Source of the DNA: Sorghum bicolor
Lineage: Eukaryota > Streptophyta > Magnoliopsida > Poales > Poaceae
Reading direction: 5' to 3'
Assembly (NCBI RefSeq): GCF_000003195.3
Contig: NC_012876.2
Coordinates: 61,374,407-61,438,406, forward strand
Length of the DNA: 64,000 nt
Below are positions 22,520 through 33,408 of this stretch, piece after piece. The first letter of the stretch is position 1; every line of letters begins with the position of its first letter. The translations under genes and the position numbers were made by a program. The notes below the pieces were generated by a model that was not told where the DNA came from, searched no databases, and saw only the letters and a program-made list of their open reading frames with translations.

Positions 22520-25500
22520 ATGGCGCGGCCGCCGCAGGAGGCGATCGACACCTTCGTCAGCATCACGGGCGCCGACGAGGCCGCCGCCATCCGCGTGCTC
22601 GAGGTGAGGACGCGTGCCCGCCCCTCCCTTCCCTTCCCTTCCCCGTCTCTACCCATTGGTGGTACGGTACCGGCTTTTTTTGGGGATTCGTTGCTCGGGG
22701 TTTCGGGCTAGGGTTCGGCTTCGGCTCCGCACGGCGTGGGTTCGTTAGATGGCGTGTGCGGGGCCGTGGCGGATTGGGTGTGGCTGTGTGAGATGCGCGA
22801 CTTGAACCCGGGGTTTCGTGTGCGTAATCGTAATCGCTTCCCTGTGGGTTTAGGGGTCGCAGAAATTGCGGAATTTGAGTTTGTAAAGAGTGTAATGCAT
22901 GGGAGGTTTTCTGTTTTTTTTTTTGAGGGAATCATAGAGCCTTTCATTCATTCTATCTCAGAGGGAATACAATCCGCGATTGCTAGATCAGCTAGCCAAT
23001 CCGGTATTACATCAAGCCAAAAAGAGGAGCGTTCAGTAGCATAGATCGTGGCTGCACACACATGAGCAGCCGCGTTTGCATCTCTACCCACCCAACACAC
23101 CTGGAAATTGGAAAAACCTTTCCCTAGCTCTATGATATCAAGACATAAGCTGCCAATGGTGGATTGATGCGCGCGCTTAGTTTTTAGTTTGCATTTGTAC
23201 TGTGTGAAATGCCGAGACTTCACTGGATCGGGGCGGACGAACAGAGTAAAGCGGATGCATCAGATCTCATCAAATGTTGTAACTGTGAATTCCCAAATTG
23301 TTTAACCGGAGAACTAAGCTGTGAGTTCATTTGTGTTAAATTCTGTTGGAGGCTCAGTTTCTGGAATGTTAGATTGAGGGGGTGTTTAGTTCAAAAAAAA
23401 AAATGCAAAATGCAAAATGCCAACTATTTTGGAATGGTGGAATGCAAAATACAAAATTTTCAGTGTCATGTTTTGAGGGGCGGCCGGCCTTGTTTAGTTC
23501 TCAAAAAATTTTGCAAAATTTTTCAGATTCCCCGTCACATCGAATCTTTAGACGCATGCATGGAGTATTAAATATAGATGAAAATAAAAACTAATTGCAC
23601 AGTTTGGTCGGAATTGACGAGACGAATCTTTTGAGCCTAGTTAGTCCATGATTGGACAATATTTATCAAATACAAACGAAATTGGTACTATTCACATTTT
23701 GCAAAAATATTTTGCAATGAGGATCATTTTGGGTTTTTTTGCCCTCTTGAGGCCAAAATCCAAAATGGAGAATAAGGCCTTGTTTAGTTCCAAAAAATTT
23801 TGGGAAATTGACACTGTAGCACTTTCGTTTGTATTTGACAAATATTGTCTAATCATGGACTAACTAGGCTTAAAAGATTCGTCTCGTCAATTTCGACCAA
23901 ACTGTGCAATTAATTTTTATTTTTATCTATATTTAATACTCCATGCATGCGTCTAAAGATTCGATGTGACGGGGAATCTGAAAAATTTTGCAAAATTTTT
24001 CAGGAACTAAACAAGGCCTAAAACTACCTTTTTGCCAAAAAATTTGCATGGTGTTTAGTTCCATTTTGCAAAATGGACGACCAAAACCCAAATTTTTTTG
24101 GGAAAAAAGGGGAACTAAACACCCCCTGAGTCGATTAGGTGAGGGAAAAACAGTTGGGATGTTTGTTTGTGGGGTCAAGAATGTTGTTGTCTACTGCCTG
24201 GTTGAAGGTTTGCATTATGGTCCTGTTTGAGTTTGTAATAATGCCGAGTTAAGAGAGCTGACTGAAATACTTCAATATATCAATATATTTCAGAATGTGT
24301 GCTAAATTATTGAGCACGTGACATGATTTGAGCACATAAGGTCCAGCTGATTTGTCTTAGAACTAATGGTGCAGTTGAATCTGTAATCTACAGTCTGAAT
24401 TGAATTGTTTCTGTCTCTGTGATGAAGATAGGTTTCTAGTTCATGTATTTCGCATATCTTTTTATGTAGTAAATATTTTCTGTCAGTCAGCTGTTCTGTA
24501 TTCATCCAGTTTTCTGCATCAAACTTGGTCCTTAACTAAAAAAGTTATCATGAATAAATACTCTATCAGATTGCAAATATATTCTGTTTAGGGCATTTCC
24601 ATGTCCTCCATGGAAAGAATGTTATTTAAAACGAATAAATAATTAGCATTCAGTGTGCTGCATTTTAACCCCTAGTGGTTTTAACTTCATTAAATGATGC
24701 AAGTTACTCTCAGTCAAATAGTTTAACTGAAGAAATGTAGTGCAGATATATTACACATAATCATAATCATTGTTAACTATAAATGTGACTGCCTTTTTGG
24801 ACTCATATTAGCTACAACAGCTGACCATTTTTTTTTACTCAGGAACATGGTCACAATTTAAATGAAGCTGTGAATGCTTATTTTAATGAGGGAGATAGGA
24901 CCACGTATGCTTTCATTCTCTTAACTTCTATGTATTTCTCCACATGGTATTTTTTTCCCGTTCCATTTGATGTGACTGAAATTCTCAAACGAATGATTTT
25001 CAGCACCAGAATCAATCAAAATCCTGTGCCTGCCACTTCTAGTTATGATGACATGATGGAGCTGGATGAACCACTTGATCCCATGTTCAACAGACCTTTG
25101 TTCCCTAGAACTTTGGGCAACCCTTTTGCACTTTTGGATCCAGGTTTTGCTGACTTAACTGCTGGTGATATATTTGGACGTGGACCCCGAGTTACACAAC
25201 CTAGGGACGTGAGGCAGATACCTATTGAAGTTAAGGACAGCAATACTCAATCAGGCAGTTCTGGTCAGGGTCCAATTATTGAGGATGTTACTGGACGTGA
25301 ATCTTATTATGGTCCAGAGGTCCATGGGACTGTTATAGTTGATGAAGATGACGAAGACTTACCATCAACACCATCTGCTCATGATCCTATGATCCCAAGC
25401 AGCGCCTCGCACCCAAACCATTCCATGCCAAGTGCGCCTCCAGTGGTTGATGTTAGTGGCTATAACAATGATATAGAAGAGGAGATGATCCGGGCAGCAA

Positions 25501-28385
25501 TTGAAGCTTCAAAAAGGGAATCTGAAGGCATGAAAAATGTAAACTTCTGCTTTTGGGTTTCGATTTTACATCTGCTTATACAAACTTTTTAACAAAATCT
25601 ATTGCGCACAGGTTCTAAGCAGTGGTGAGTCTGAAAACACGACACGTGGCAGAGGTGATGATGAGCTTGCTCGGGCAGTTTCTTTGTCCTTGGAGGTAGC
25701 CTTTTAACTTCTAAGATGTAGCTCTGTATTTTTGTTCATATACCTATATCCACATTGTGTTTTTTTATGTGGCTACCAGACAGCAGAGCGAGAGAGAGCT
25801 CTGCGCCAAGAGGGAATTTATGCAGCAGATCACTCTCCTGACTTATCTGATAAAGAAGGCGACCAAGGAGGAAGTCATGAAAGGTGAACACAATTTTCAA
25901 AATGTGTAGAATAGTGGTCGTGTGTGGGTTATTACTTATTCATAATCAATTAATGTCTCAATTTATGTTCCCCTACCATTTGTTTTTTCTGGTAGGCTTT
26001 CATTTGCATGGAAGCCATGCATCGTGCGGGATGTGATACTGTTTCCCTGTTTATGTGGGTCATTTTCATGCAATGTTTTTAGCCAGCCTTTACCTATACA
26101 ACCTTTGTAAGGATAATCCGTGTCTAATTGGAATATACTTGATAGCGACTGATTCCTCATACATGTCCATTCTTATTGTAGGCGAGGACTAACCGCAGGG
26201 AGAGTTGGAACTTCTGAGCAAACAGTAGATGAAGAGAACTTCCAATTGGACAGTGAAGATGATGACGAACAACCTTTAGTTAGGATTCGTTCTAGGCGAT
26301 TGCGAGGCAGAACTACGGAGCCAGCAGAAACTGTACAAAGGCTTGACAACCCCCCCTCAAGTCCTCAACCTCATGTTCAAATTGGTCATCAGCATAGTGG
26401 GGGTTTTCCTTCAGAAGAGGTATTCAGTTCCCATCATGCCTCTAGTGAGCTATGGTCTGCAAAATTGTAGTTTCATCAACTCATAGTGTTGTTTTAATTT
26501 CCTTGAAAAGTGGGGTGGTATTTCTTCTGAAGAGCATGATGAAGCTCTTATGCTTGAGGCTGCAATGTTTGGTGGGATTCCTGAAGGAGCACCATATCCA
26601 TTTTCCTTCCCAGCCCGTGGCAGGTCGACTCGCTATCCCCAAGTAGCACGTCCGCCGTCACCATCATTAACGGCGCAGCGGTTGTTAAGGGAGCAGCAGG
26701 TACTGAGCAGTATTCATCTGCTGGATAGTATTACAACTACTGTATATGATTAATATTTCAATTGCAGGATGATGAGTATCTTGCTGCTCTCCAAGCTGAT
26801 CGAGAAAAAGAGTTGAAGGCTGCGCAGGAGGCTGAACTCCGCAGGGTAGAGGAAGCTGCAGCAAGAGAGGCTGCTCTTGAGCGTCAAAAGAAAGAAGAGG
26901 AGGAGAAGCTAAAGAAACAACGTGAGGAAGAGGTACTTCACTTTATATTATCGAAGTCGAAGTTGCAGAATATGATTGAGATTCATACATTTACTGCGCT
27001 TGGATAATTTGTTGCCTCAGGAGCATATACGGTTTATTAAACTGCAATTGGGTTGGGTTAATTGCAGAACTGGGTATTCAGTAATGTGTTTGATGTTCCA
27101 GATATTATGAAAGAACTGTAGTACATTTGTCAGTCCTTATCAGAAAAGTCTTGGTAAACTGTTGTTGGCTTTAGTGTAAGATGTCTATCATTTAGCAGTT
27201 GAATAATAATGGCAGCAGATTGATTTCCTTCTCAACTCATGCTAAATATCGTTAGATATATATTCTCCAGGGCTTTCGTTATTTACGAGTAGTAACATAC
27301 CTTTCTTTTTGGGGTGATTCTTAGGAGTTGGAATCCGAGCTTGAAGCCAAACAAGCATCACTACCGAAGGAGCCACTACAAAATGATGAAGGGGCTGTCA
27401 CAGTGGTAGTCCGCATGCCTGATGGTAGTCGTCGAGGACGGCGCTTTCTCAAATCCGACAAACTTCAGGTGAGCTTACTTAAAGTTGCCAGAATCCCTGC
27501 TGATTGCTGAAGTGCTTCATTATGCTTCTAATCTTGCTGGAACTGTTGCAGTATCTTTTCGACTTCATAGACATCGGCAGGACTTTCAAGCCAGGAACTT
27601 ATAGACTGGTAATTCTCATCTACCTCCTTCAATGTATATTTGCAAAACAATATTTACTGATAAAAGATATGTGCAGTTACAGTCCATAGCTTATTATACT
27701 GGAGATATGGTATCAGCACCAGCTGGTTATTCACACTTTGTGCTAACAAGAATGAAAAGATAGTATTGTTTCAGAATATACTTTTGCAGGACCTTTTATT
27801 TTGGCAACTTCACTTGGCAATTTTCACAGTAACTATCCATTGAAGTTTTGAACAAACGATAACTTCCGCCATTTCAAATCTGAACTATTTTATCAAGCCA
27901 TTTTGAACTATCTACGTGGGTTTAGGGGGATCTCCTGTTTAGTTCTTTATCTTAAGCACCTGTTAATTGCTATAGGCTTGTAGCATCAATTGCCCTGGTG
28001 GTTGTTAAGTAGCCAGGTCAGTCAACAAGTTAAAAAGTTAGTAATGAATGATTATACACCGAGACAGAAAGTTGCACCAACAATCTTTTTTGTTCATCAC
28101 TCATCAGCATTGCATTTTTGCTGGTCGGTTATGCTGTTTTCTAGAGTGATGGCATGAGTGAGCCTCGTTGAGGGAGACGTCAGAATCTTCCATTGATTTT
28201 ACATAAAGTTTATCATCTGCCTCTGACCGATTCTTGTAACGGTAGTGATTTTGTGATTTTTCTTTGGACAGGTGAGGTCTTATCCCAGGCGTGCTTTCAC
28301 TGAAGGGGAGAGCCAGATGTCATTGAGTGATCTCGGTCTGACTAGCAAGCAGGAAGCTCTGTTCCTAGAAAAACTGTCAGCGTAG
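22520..28385 (+). CDS. UBA-UIM-UBX domain protein, PUX8/PUX13-like Cdc48 adaptor
   Basis: Eleven exons: 22520-22603, 24843-24904, 25004-25538, 25612-25695, 25780-25883, 26182-26419, 26511-26699, 26768-26932, 27325-27468, 27552-27608 and 28272-28385; 591 aa, every junction GT-AG and in frame. Residues 1-48 are a UBA-like helical bundle ([20 protein letters not shown] onward). Ubiquitin-interacting-type helices lie at about 207-222 ([12 protein letters not shown]), 243-255 ([13 protein letters not shown]) and 376-391 ([16 protein letters not shown]). A charged coiled coil spans about 440-490. The C-terminal UBX beta-grasp is about 500-591, with SYPRR (557-561) in place of the Cdc48-binding FPR loop. 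Expected role: brings ubiquitylated clients to the Cdc48/p97 ATPase. Intron 1 (2239 bp) has collected a LINE fragment and a nested MITE. Family is secure; the PUX8 versus PUX13 label is not. Confidence 0.93.
22914..23170 (-). mobile_element. 5'-truncated non-LTR retrotransposon, RNase H end, inside UBX intron 1
   Basis: On the minus strand a frame ending at about 22948 reads [20 protein letters not shown] and then [20 protein letters not shown], the conserved C-terminal stretch of the RNase H-like domain of plant LINE and related RNase H proteins (GRDAN.AAH followed by WLDVIPxWL). Directly after the stop comes an 11-T run (22914-22924), which is the poly(A) tail seen from the plus strand. The fragment is antisense to the host gene and lacks the reverse transcriptase part. 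Confidence 0.65.
23378..24126. mobile_element. GGGGGTGTTTAGTTC-ended MITE carrying nested Tourist-like MITEs
   Basis: GGGGGTGTTTAGTTC at 23378 and GGAACTAAACACCCCC ending at 24126 are inverted repeats flanked by TGA on both sides. Inside sit two members of the GGCCTTGTTTAGTT family: a right-truncated copy from 23486 to about 23712, and a complete one at 23776-24018. The outer element therefore inserted first. Confidence 0.7.
23776..24018 (+). repeat. Complete Tourist-like MITE nested in another MITE
   Basis: GGCCTTGTTTAGTTCC begins after TAA and GGAACTAAACAAGGCC ends before TAA. Terminal repeats and internal blocks are nearly intact, which suggests a young copy. Confidence 0.8.
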
Positions 28386-28752
28386 AGTATAAGGTTTTAG
28401 AGTTATGGTTGAGTAATGTGCACTTTTAAATTGAAGTCATACCAGGCGTTGTGTTTACGAAATACTCCGGCGGTTGAATGGTTACTCATATCTGGAGGAG
28501 ATCCCGTCGCCATCTTTTGTGCTCTTAAACGCAGGTGTTTCTCTGACTCGGTAGCACACTCAATTCTCATGGCCACATTTAAAGTGCAGATGTACACTCA
28601 ATTCTCAGTTTGTTTAGCTCCTGCTGTTTTTAGAATTGTTGTATCAGTATGGTTTACTTTGGAGAAATGGTGGTTTGGATCATGCGTATCGGTCTCCTAG
28701 ACTGTACTTACGTGATCACGTCATTTACTGTGACCGGCACAGTCACGGTAAG

Positions 28753-28994
28753 GGCCTTGTTTACTTCCACCCTTGAAACTAAAATTTTTTAAGATTTTCC
28801 GTCGCATCGAATCTTTAAACACATGCATGGAGTATTAAATATAGACGAAAATAAAAATTAATTGTATAGTTTGGTCGAAATTTATGAGACGAATCTTTTG
28901 GGTCTAGTTAGTCTATAGTTGGATAATATTTGTTACATACAAATAAAAGAGTTACTGTAGTAATTTTGCAAAAAAATTTCCAAGTAAAGAAGGT
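28753..28994 (-). repeat. Tourist-like MITE 3' of the UBX gene
   Basis: Starts GGCCTTGTTTACTTCCACCC and ends AAGTAAAGAAGGTC, with the CGTCGCATCGAATCTTTAAAC and AATTGTATAGTTTGGTC blocks. Belongs to the TTTACTTCC variant of the family, also seen at 50879-51112. Confidence 0.65.
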
Positions 28995-29293
28995 CTCTGA
29001 TATCAAAATGAACAGGCATCACAAGGGAAGTGTACGATAGAAGAGGTTGCATGATGGTCATGCATGGTTTGGTTTTACTTATTTTATTTATGGTGATGAT
29101 ATAGACCCGGAAGACAGTCTCTGAATATCGAAAGAAAACAACGACAACAACGTTGGGCGATGCCGGCGGTGGTCAAGACAAAAGCTGGAGCAGTGGAGCT
29201 CGGCTGCTACTCTCAACTGTGAAATGGAAAACCCTTCTTATTCCTCTTCCCTGCACGCATTGCAGCAGCATCCGTGGCAGCTCGCTCCTGCTT

Positions 29294-29716
29294 TCAAGCG
29301 GCTGCATGATGATCACAAACCAAACCACGAAAACACATCGATTAATAGTAAAAAGCTTAGCACCGAGATGAAGACATGATGAATAAAAGCAGTTGACTTG
29401 GCATATACTTACAGCAGTTGACTTGGGCGAGGTTGCAGCGGCCGGGGAGGCTGTTGATGATGCCCATGGTGCTGCAGGCGCACTCGTGCGACACGGCGCT
29501 CAGCGCGCTGCAGCAGTCGGCGCTTGGGTCCGGCGCGCCGGGCACCAGGTACGCGCGGCACGCCAGGAGGCCGTTCAGCTGCGGCAGGCACAGCCCGCCG
29601 CCGCCCTGCGCCTGCACCGACGACGACGGGCCGCCGCCGAGGACCAGCAGGACGAGGCACGCGGCGAGGAGCGCGCGCGGGACGGTGCTGGTGGTGGCCG
29701 CCTCTAGCGCCGCCAT
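29294..29716 (-). CDS. Small secreted eight-cysteine (LTP-like) protein, anther YY1 type
   Basis: Two exons on the minus strand: 29716-29413 and 29301-29294. The second adds only the last two residues (SA) and the stop after an ATGCAG acceptor; 103 aa. Residues 1-36 are a signal peptide, cleavage probably after VQA. The mature part has the full eight-cysteine pattern: Cys43, Cys53, Cys68-Cys69, Cys79-x-Cys81, Cys94 and Cys101. A short second exon after NC and an ending NCSA are typical of the anther/tapetum branch of the prolamin-LTP superfamily (A9, FIL1, rice YY1). Expected role: extracellular lipid binding or delivery, possibly in pollen wall formation. Without the intron the frame would read through to NCCKYMPS, which would add a ninth cysteine, so the spliced model is preferred. 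Anther expression is inference from family. Confidence 0.85.
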
Positions 29717-30082
29717 TGTTGTTGCCTGCCGGACGTGCTCCTGCTCCTGGTGTTGTGGACGTGGAGGCTGAGGCTTCTCCCTGCTCTGCTGGCTTGCTTG
29801 GGAAGTGTGGCTTGGTGCACCGCCGCTATTTGTAGCTTTGATGAAGTGTGCAACGGACTAGGGCGCGGCGAGCTTTGCATGGCTCACCTACGGACGGATC
29901 AGGAGGCGGGTCTTGTGGTTTGGGAAGAGCGAGCGCTGCAGTTGCAGTTGTGTGTGAGCCAACTGAACGCGAGGTACGCGCGGCGTCACGTTCTTGAGCT
30001 CATCAGCGCCTCAGCCTCTTCGTTGCCGTTCATCTCCGCCGGGGTTGACGAGGAAGACGAGGCGTGCTCAGAGTTGAGCTGA

Positions 30083-32461
30083 ACGAGTTGTAGTAGCACT
30101 ACTGCCTCTTTAAATTAATAATTGACCTGTTTGGGACTTGGGTCCTCTCAGAAAACGATTCCTTCTCGACTCGTCTCCACCCTCGTTTTTCTTTTTCGCT
30201 TTTCTTTAGTCATTTTTATAAACGTATTTGACATCTGAATCCCTAGAAATTTTTATTGCAAAAATTTGGTTTTATATGTCACCAAATCATATAGTGCTTT
30301 TTGAAAGACGTACATTGACATGCTAGAGCCGATGCAAACAGTAACGATTTTTTCTTCATTTTTCTCCTTTTCTCCACCCCTTCTTCTTTCTCACCCTCCT
30401 ATATCTCCATTGATGCACCAGGTGCAGCCCCCCCCCCCCCGCCTGAATCCCTATTATTAGCATGATGCCTAGCTAGCTATTGCGTAAAAAATGGTTCTAC
30501 AAGTTTTAAAAAATATCTTAAAATTAGAAAAATTCTGAAGCAAAAATCAGATTAGGGAATATGGAGATTGCTTCTTCGTGTGGCCCAAGCCGTGATGAGA
30601 CGCCCTTATGGCCCAGGAAGAAATACTGAGAGAGAACGTCTGTTCGGGCCAGAAGCCTAGCCGTTGCATAGTTTGCAAATGGGCCCCCACTCACTCATTC
30701 ACTCGCTGTATATGCCATATATTGACATATATGTTCTCCACGAGAAATTTCCAGATAGTCTTTTTTACCGATTAGGGTCAGCACATGCACATGGACAAGA
30801 TGCGTCGCTGCGCCATGCCACGACCTTTTAATTTCCCCATCAAAATTATTCCACGCTGCTTTTACTTGAACGGCCTGAATTCGTTCAGGTCATCGTCGTC
30901 TCATCCTTTGGAGATTTCCAACATGTGCGCTGGCTACTACTGGTCGATGGATCTGCGCATCAATTAATGTATCATAGAAAAATCGAGATCCTGATTCCTC
31001 ACTGATAGACTGTAAAGCATCCCAGCAGGAACTCAACTTGATTAGCTAGGTCTCCCATTATTTGCTTATTATTATTAGCCAATTGCACGAGCATGTATGT
31101 GCAGAATTAAAAAGTGTCTCGTGAGGATATGACGCAATTTTATAATAGATAGACGGAGATAATAGACAGCGTCTTTGATCGATGGAACCATTCATAATGC
31201 CCTCAAAAGGTGCTGTTTCGGGTAGACTATGAGCTCATGACAGCATGGATCATGGTGTTGGATGATCTTGGCTGAGCTCTATTGGTAGCTGCATATATGT
31301 CTTATGTCATATAAAAGAGATATCACAAAATACTTATTGGTGCTTCTAAATTACCCAAGAAAAAGAAAGTATTTATGAGCATTGTGTTAGAATGAGGGAT
31401 AATTTTAAATAAACATATGTCTAACATATGTGGAGGTGTGATGCAAAATGGACAACTGTGAATATGAAAAAGGTATATAGAACAATAGGTAAATAGAAGA
31501 AATGAATGATCCACATGAGTATACTGTTATGCAGGAGCAAACGAGAGAAAGCAAATTTAAGCAATGTTGTCTGATGATAAATTACTAACATATGAGGCAG
31601 CCTGCGAATTCACATATAGTTTAAATTTGCGAGCAATTCGTGGCAAATCCGCATAATTAAAAACCTATTACCCGGGCTAGTCTTTGCTTTTGCCAGGTAC
31701 GTAGTTTATTATGCATTTATCAACGACCTTTGCTATTTACTAGCCCGTGTTCATGCGTTTATCGCTGACCTTTGCTATCGTTAAAACACAGTGCTACATT
31801 TTCTTTCTTTCTTTTTTATTTCTTTGCTTGGTAGTTCATCCTTTCTTTAGTTACGCACTTGCGCCCTGCTCACGCACTTTATATATTTTTTCTGAGAGAA
31901 TATGAGAGTGTGGTCATGATATACTAATAAAATTATAGCAATTATCAGCTAGCTGATCTGTATTAAAAGTAAGCTCTGCACTGTTTTTTTATGGATGGTC
32001 CATACCCCGCCCCCGGCATCTTTGTGGCTTTGGGGCTTTTGTCAAGGGTGCAAATTGTCCCACTTTGTAGACCACATATATAATCTGTCCGTCGACATAT
32101 ATTTCAAGCACAAACAGCTAGCATCCATTATCCATGCATGCACATCAAACCGACAGTCTTTATTATTGGCCAAAAATAAAAGAAACAATGCAAGTAGTTA
32201 TGTTACTTATTCTAAGGCCCTCATGGGCTCATGGCACTATGGCGGTATTGCAATATGGAATTTCTTGTCATCTTATTATTAGTTGTCCTCTAGATATTTC
32301 GTAGAAGCAGGCCGCTAGAAAATGAGGCTGGCCAGGTGGAACTTGCTCGCTCGGCAGGTATTGGTGTTTGTCAAATTGAAAGCGAGCAATGACCCCCACC
32401 ACTGTTCTGTTCATGTGTGTCTAAGTGTCTTGCATTTGCAACAACATCAACTAATCTGTTA
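30083..32461. other. Intergenic, no gene seen
   Basis: AT-rich sequence with a C-run at about 30428-30440 and no frame of recognisable content on either strand. The few ORFs are short and compositionally random. Confidence 0.6.
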
Positions 32462-32704
32462 GGCCTTGTTTAGTTCACCCCGAAATCCAAAAAGTTTTCA
32501 AGATTCCCCGTCACATCGAATCTTACGACACATGCATGAAGCATTAAATATAGATGAAAACAAAAACTAATTACACAGTTTGTCTGTAAATCACGAGACG
32601 AATCTTTTGATCCTAGTTAGTTTATGATTGAACACTATTTGTCAAATAAAAACGAAAGTGCTACAGTAGCGAAATCCGAAAAAATTTTGGAACTAAACAA
32701 GGCC
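32462..32704 (-). repeat. Complete Tourist-like MITE with TTA target duplication
   Basis: GGCCTTGTTTAGTTCACC begins after TTA and GGAACTAAACAAGGCC ends before TTA. All family blocks are intact; 243 bp. Confidence 0.82.
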
Positions 32705-32922
32705 TTAGTTCTGAAAGATACAAGTCTCCCACTGAAACCCTGAATCTTAACCTGGCGCTGAAGTCCTGAACAGTGTCAGCAGTTACTGTCTTAAGGAGTA
32801 GCTTAGCAGTGCAGCACAGCATCTACTGACTGACTGGACTGCCCACCCCCAAATTTTTGACTCTGATCGTAATGTAGTGAACAGCTAGTCAGGTACTGAT
32901 CGCATTTGTAGCTAGTAACCAA

Positions 32923-33020
32923 GGCTTTTTTTATTTTCCAAAAATTTTCACATCAAATTTTGGACGCATGCATAAAACATTAAATAACCAATTTTACAGT
33001 TTATAACCTGTGAGACGAAT
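32923..33020 (-). repeat. Tourist-like MITE fragment
   Basis: CCAAGGCTTTTTTT, then TCACATCAAATTTTGGACGCATGCATAAAACATTAAAT and a GTGAGACGAATCTTC block. The rest of the element is missing. Confidence 0.45.
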
Positions 33021-33368
33021 CTTCCGGCCATTCGCTTTCGCTGGCACCGTCGTCGGTGTACGTTCTGGTATACTCCAAACTGAGAAGCAATTGATAACAG
33101 GAGCAATAGCAACATCGGACCGGGGCGATGAACTGAATTATTTGGTGGTTGCTAAGTGTAATCTTTGACGGAACCATTTACTTGCAGCTTCAGCAGCAGG
33201 CAGGCCGTAGCATCAATCAACGGGTTGCACTTGCAGTCCCCTGCCCTTCCCTCGCGCCGGAGGCGGAGCTGAAGGTCGGGGAGAGAGGACAAGTCTGTGT
33301 TTTTTGTCTGTGTGCGTGTGTGCGTGGGTCGGCTGCTTTGGCCGCACGCGTCGACCGGCATCACATCG

Positions 33369-33408
<40 letters not shown>

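Noticed and set aside
22162..22791. 209-codon ORF across the UBX start region
   Set aside because: Different frame from the UBA-coding exon and low-complexity Arg-rich; leader and intron sequence.
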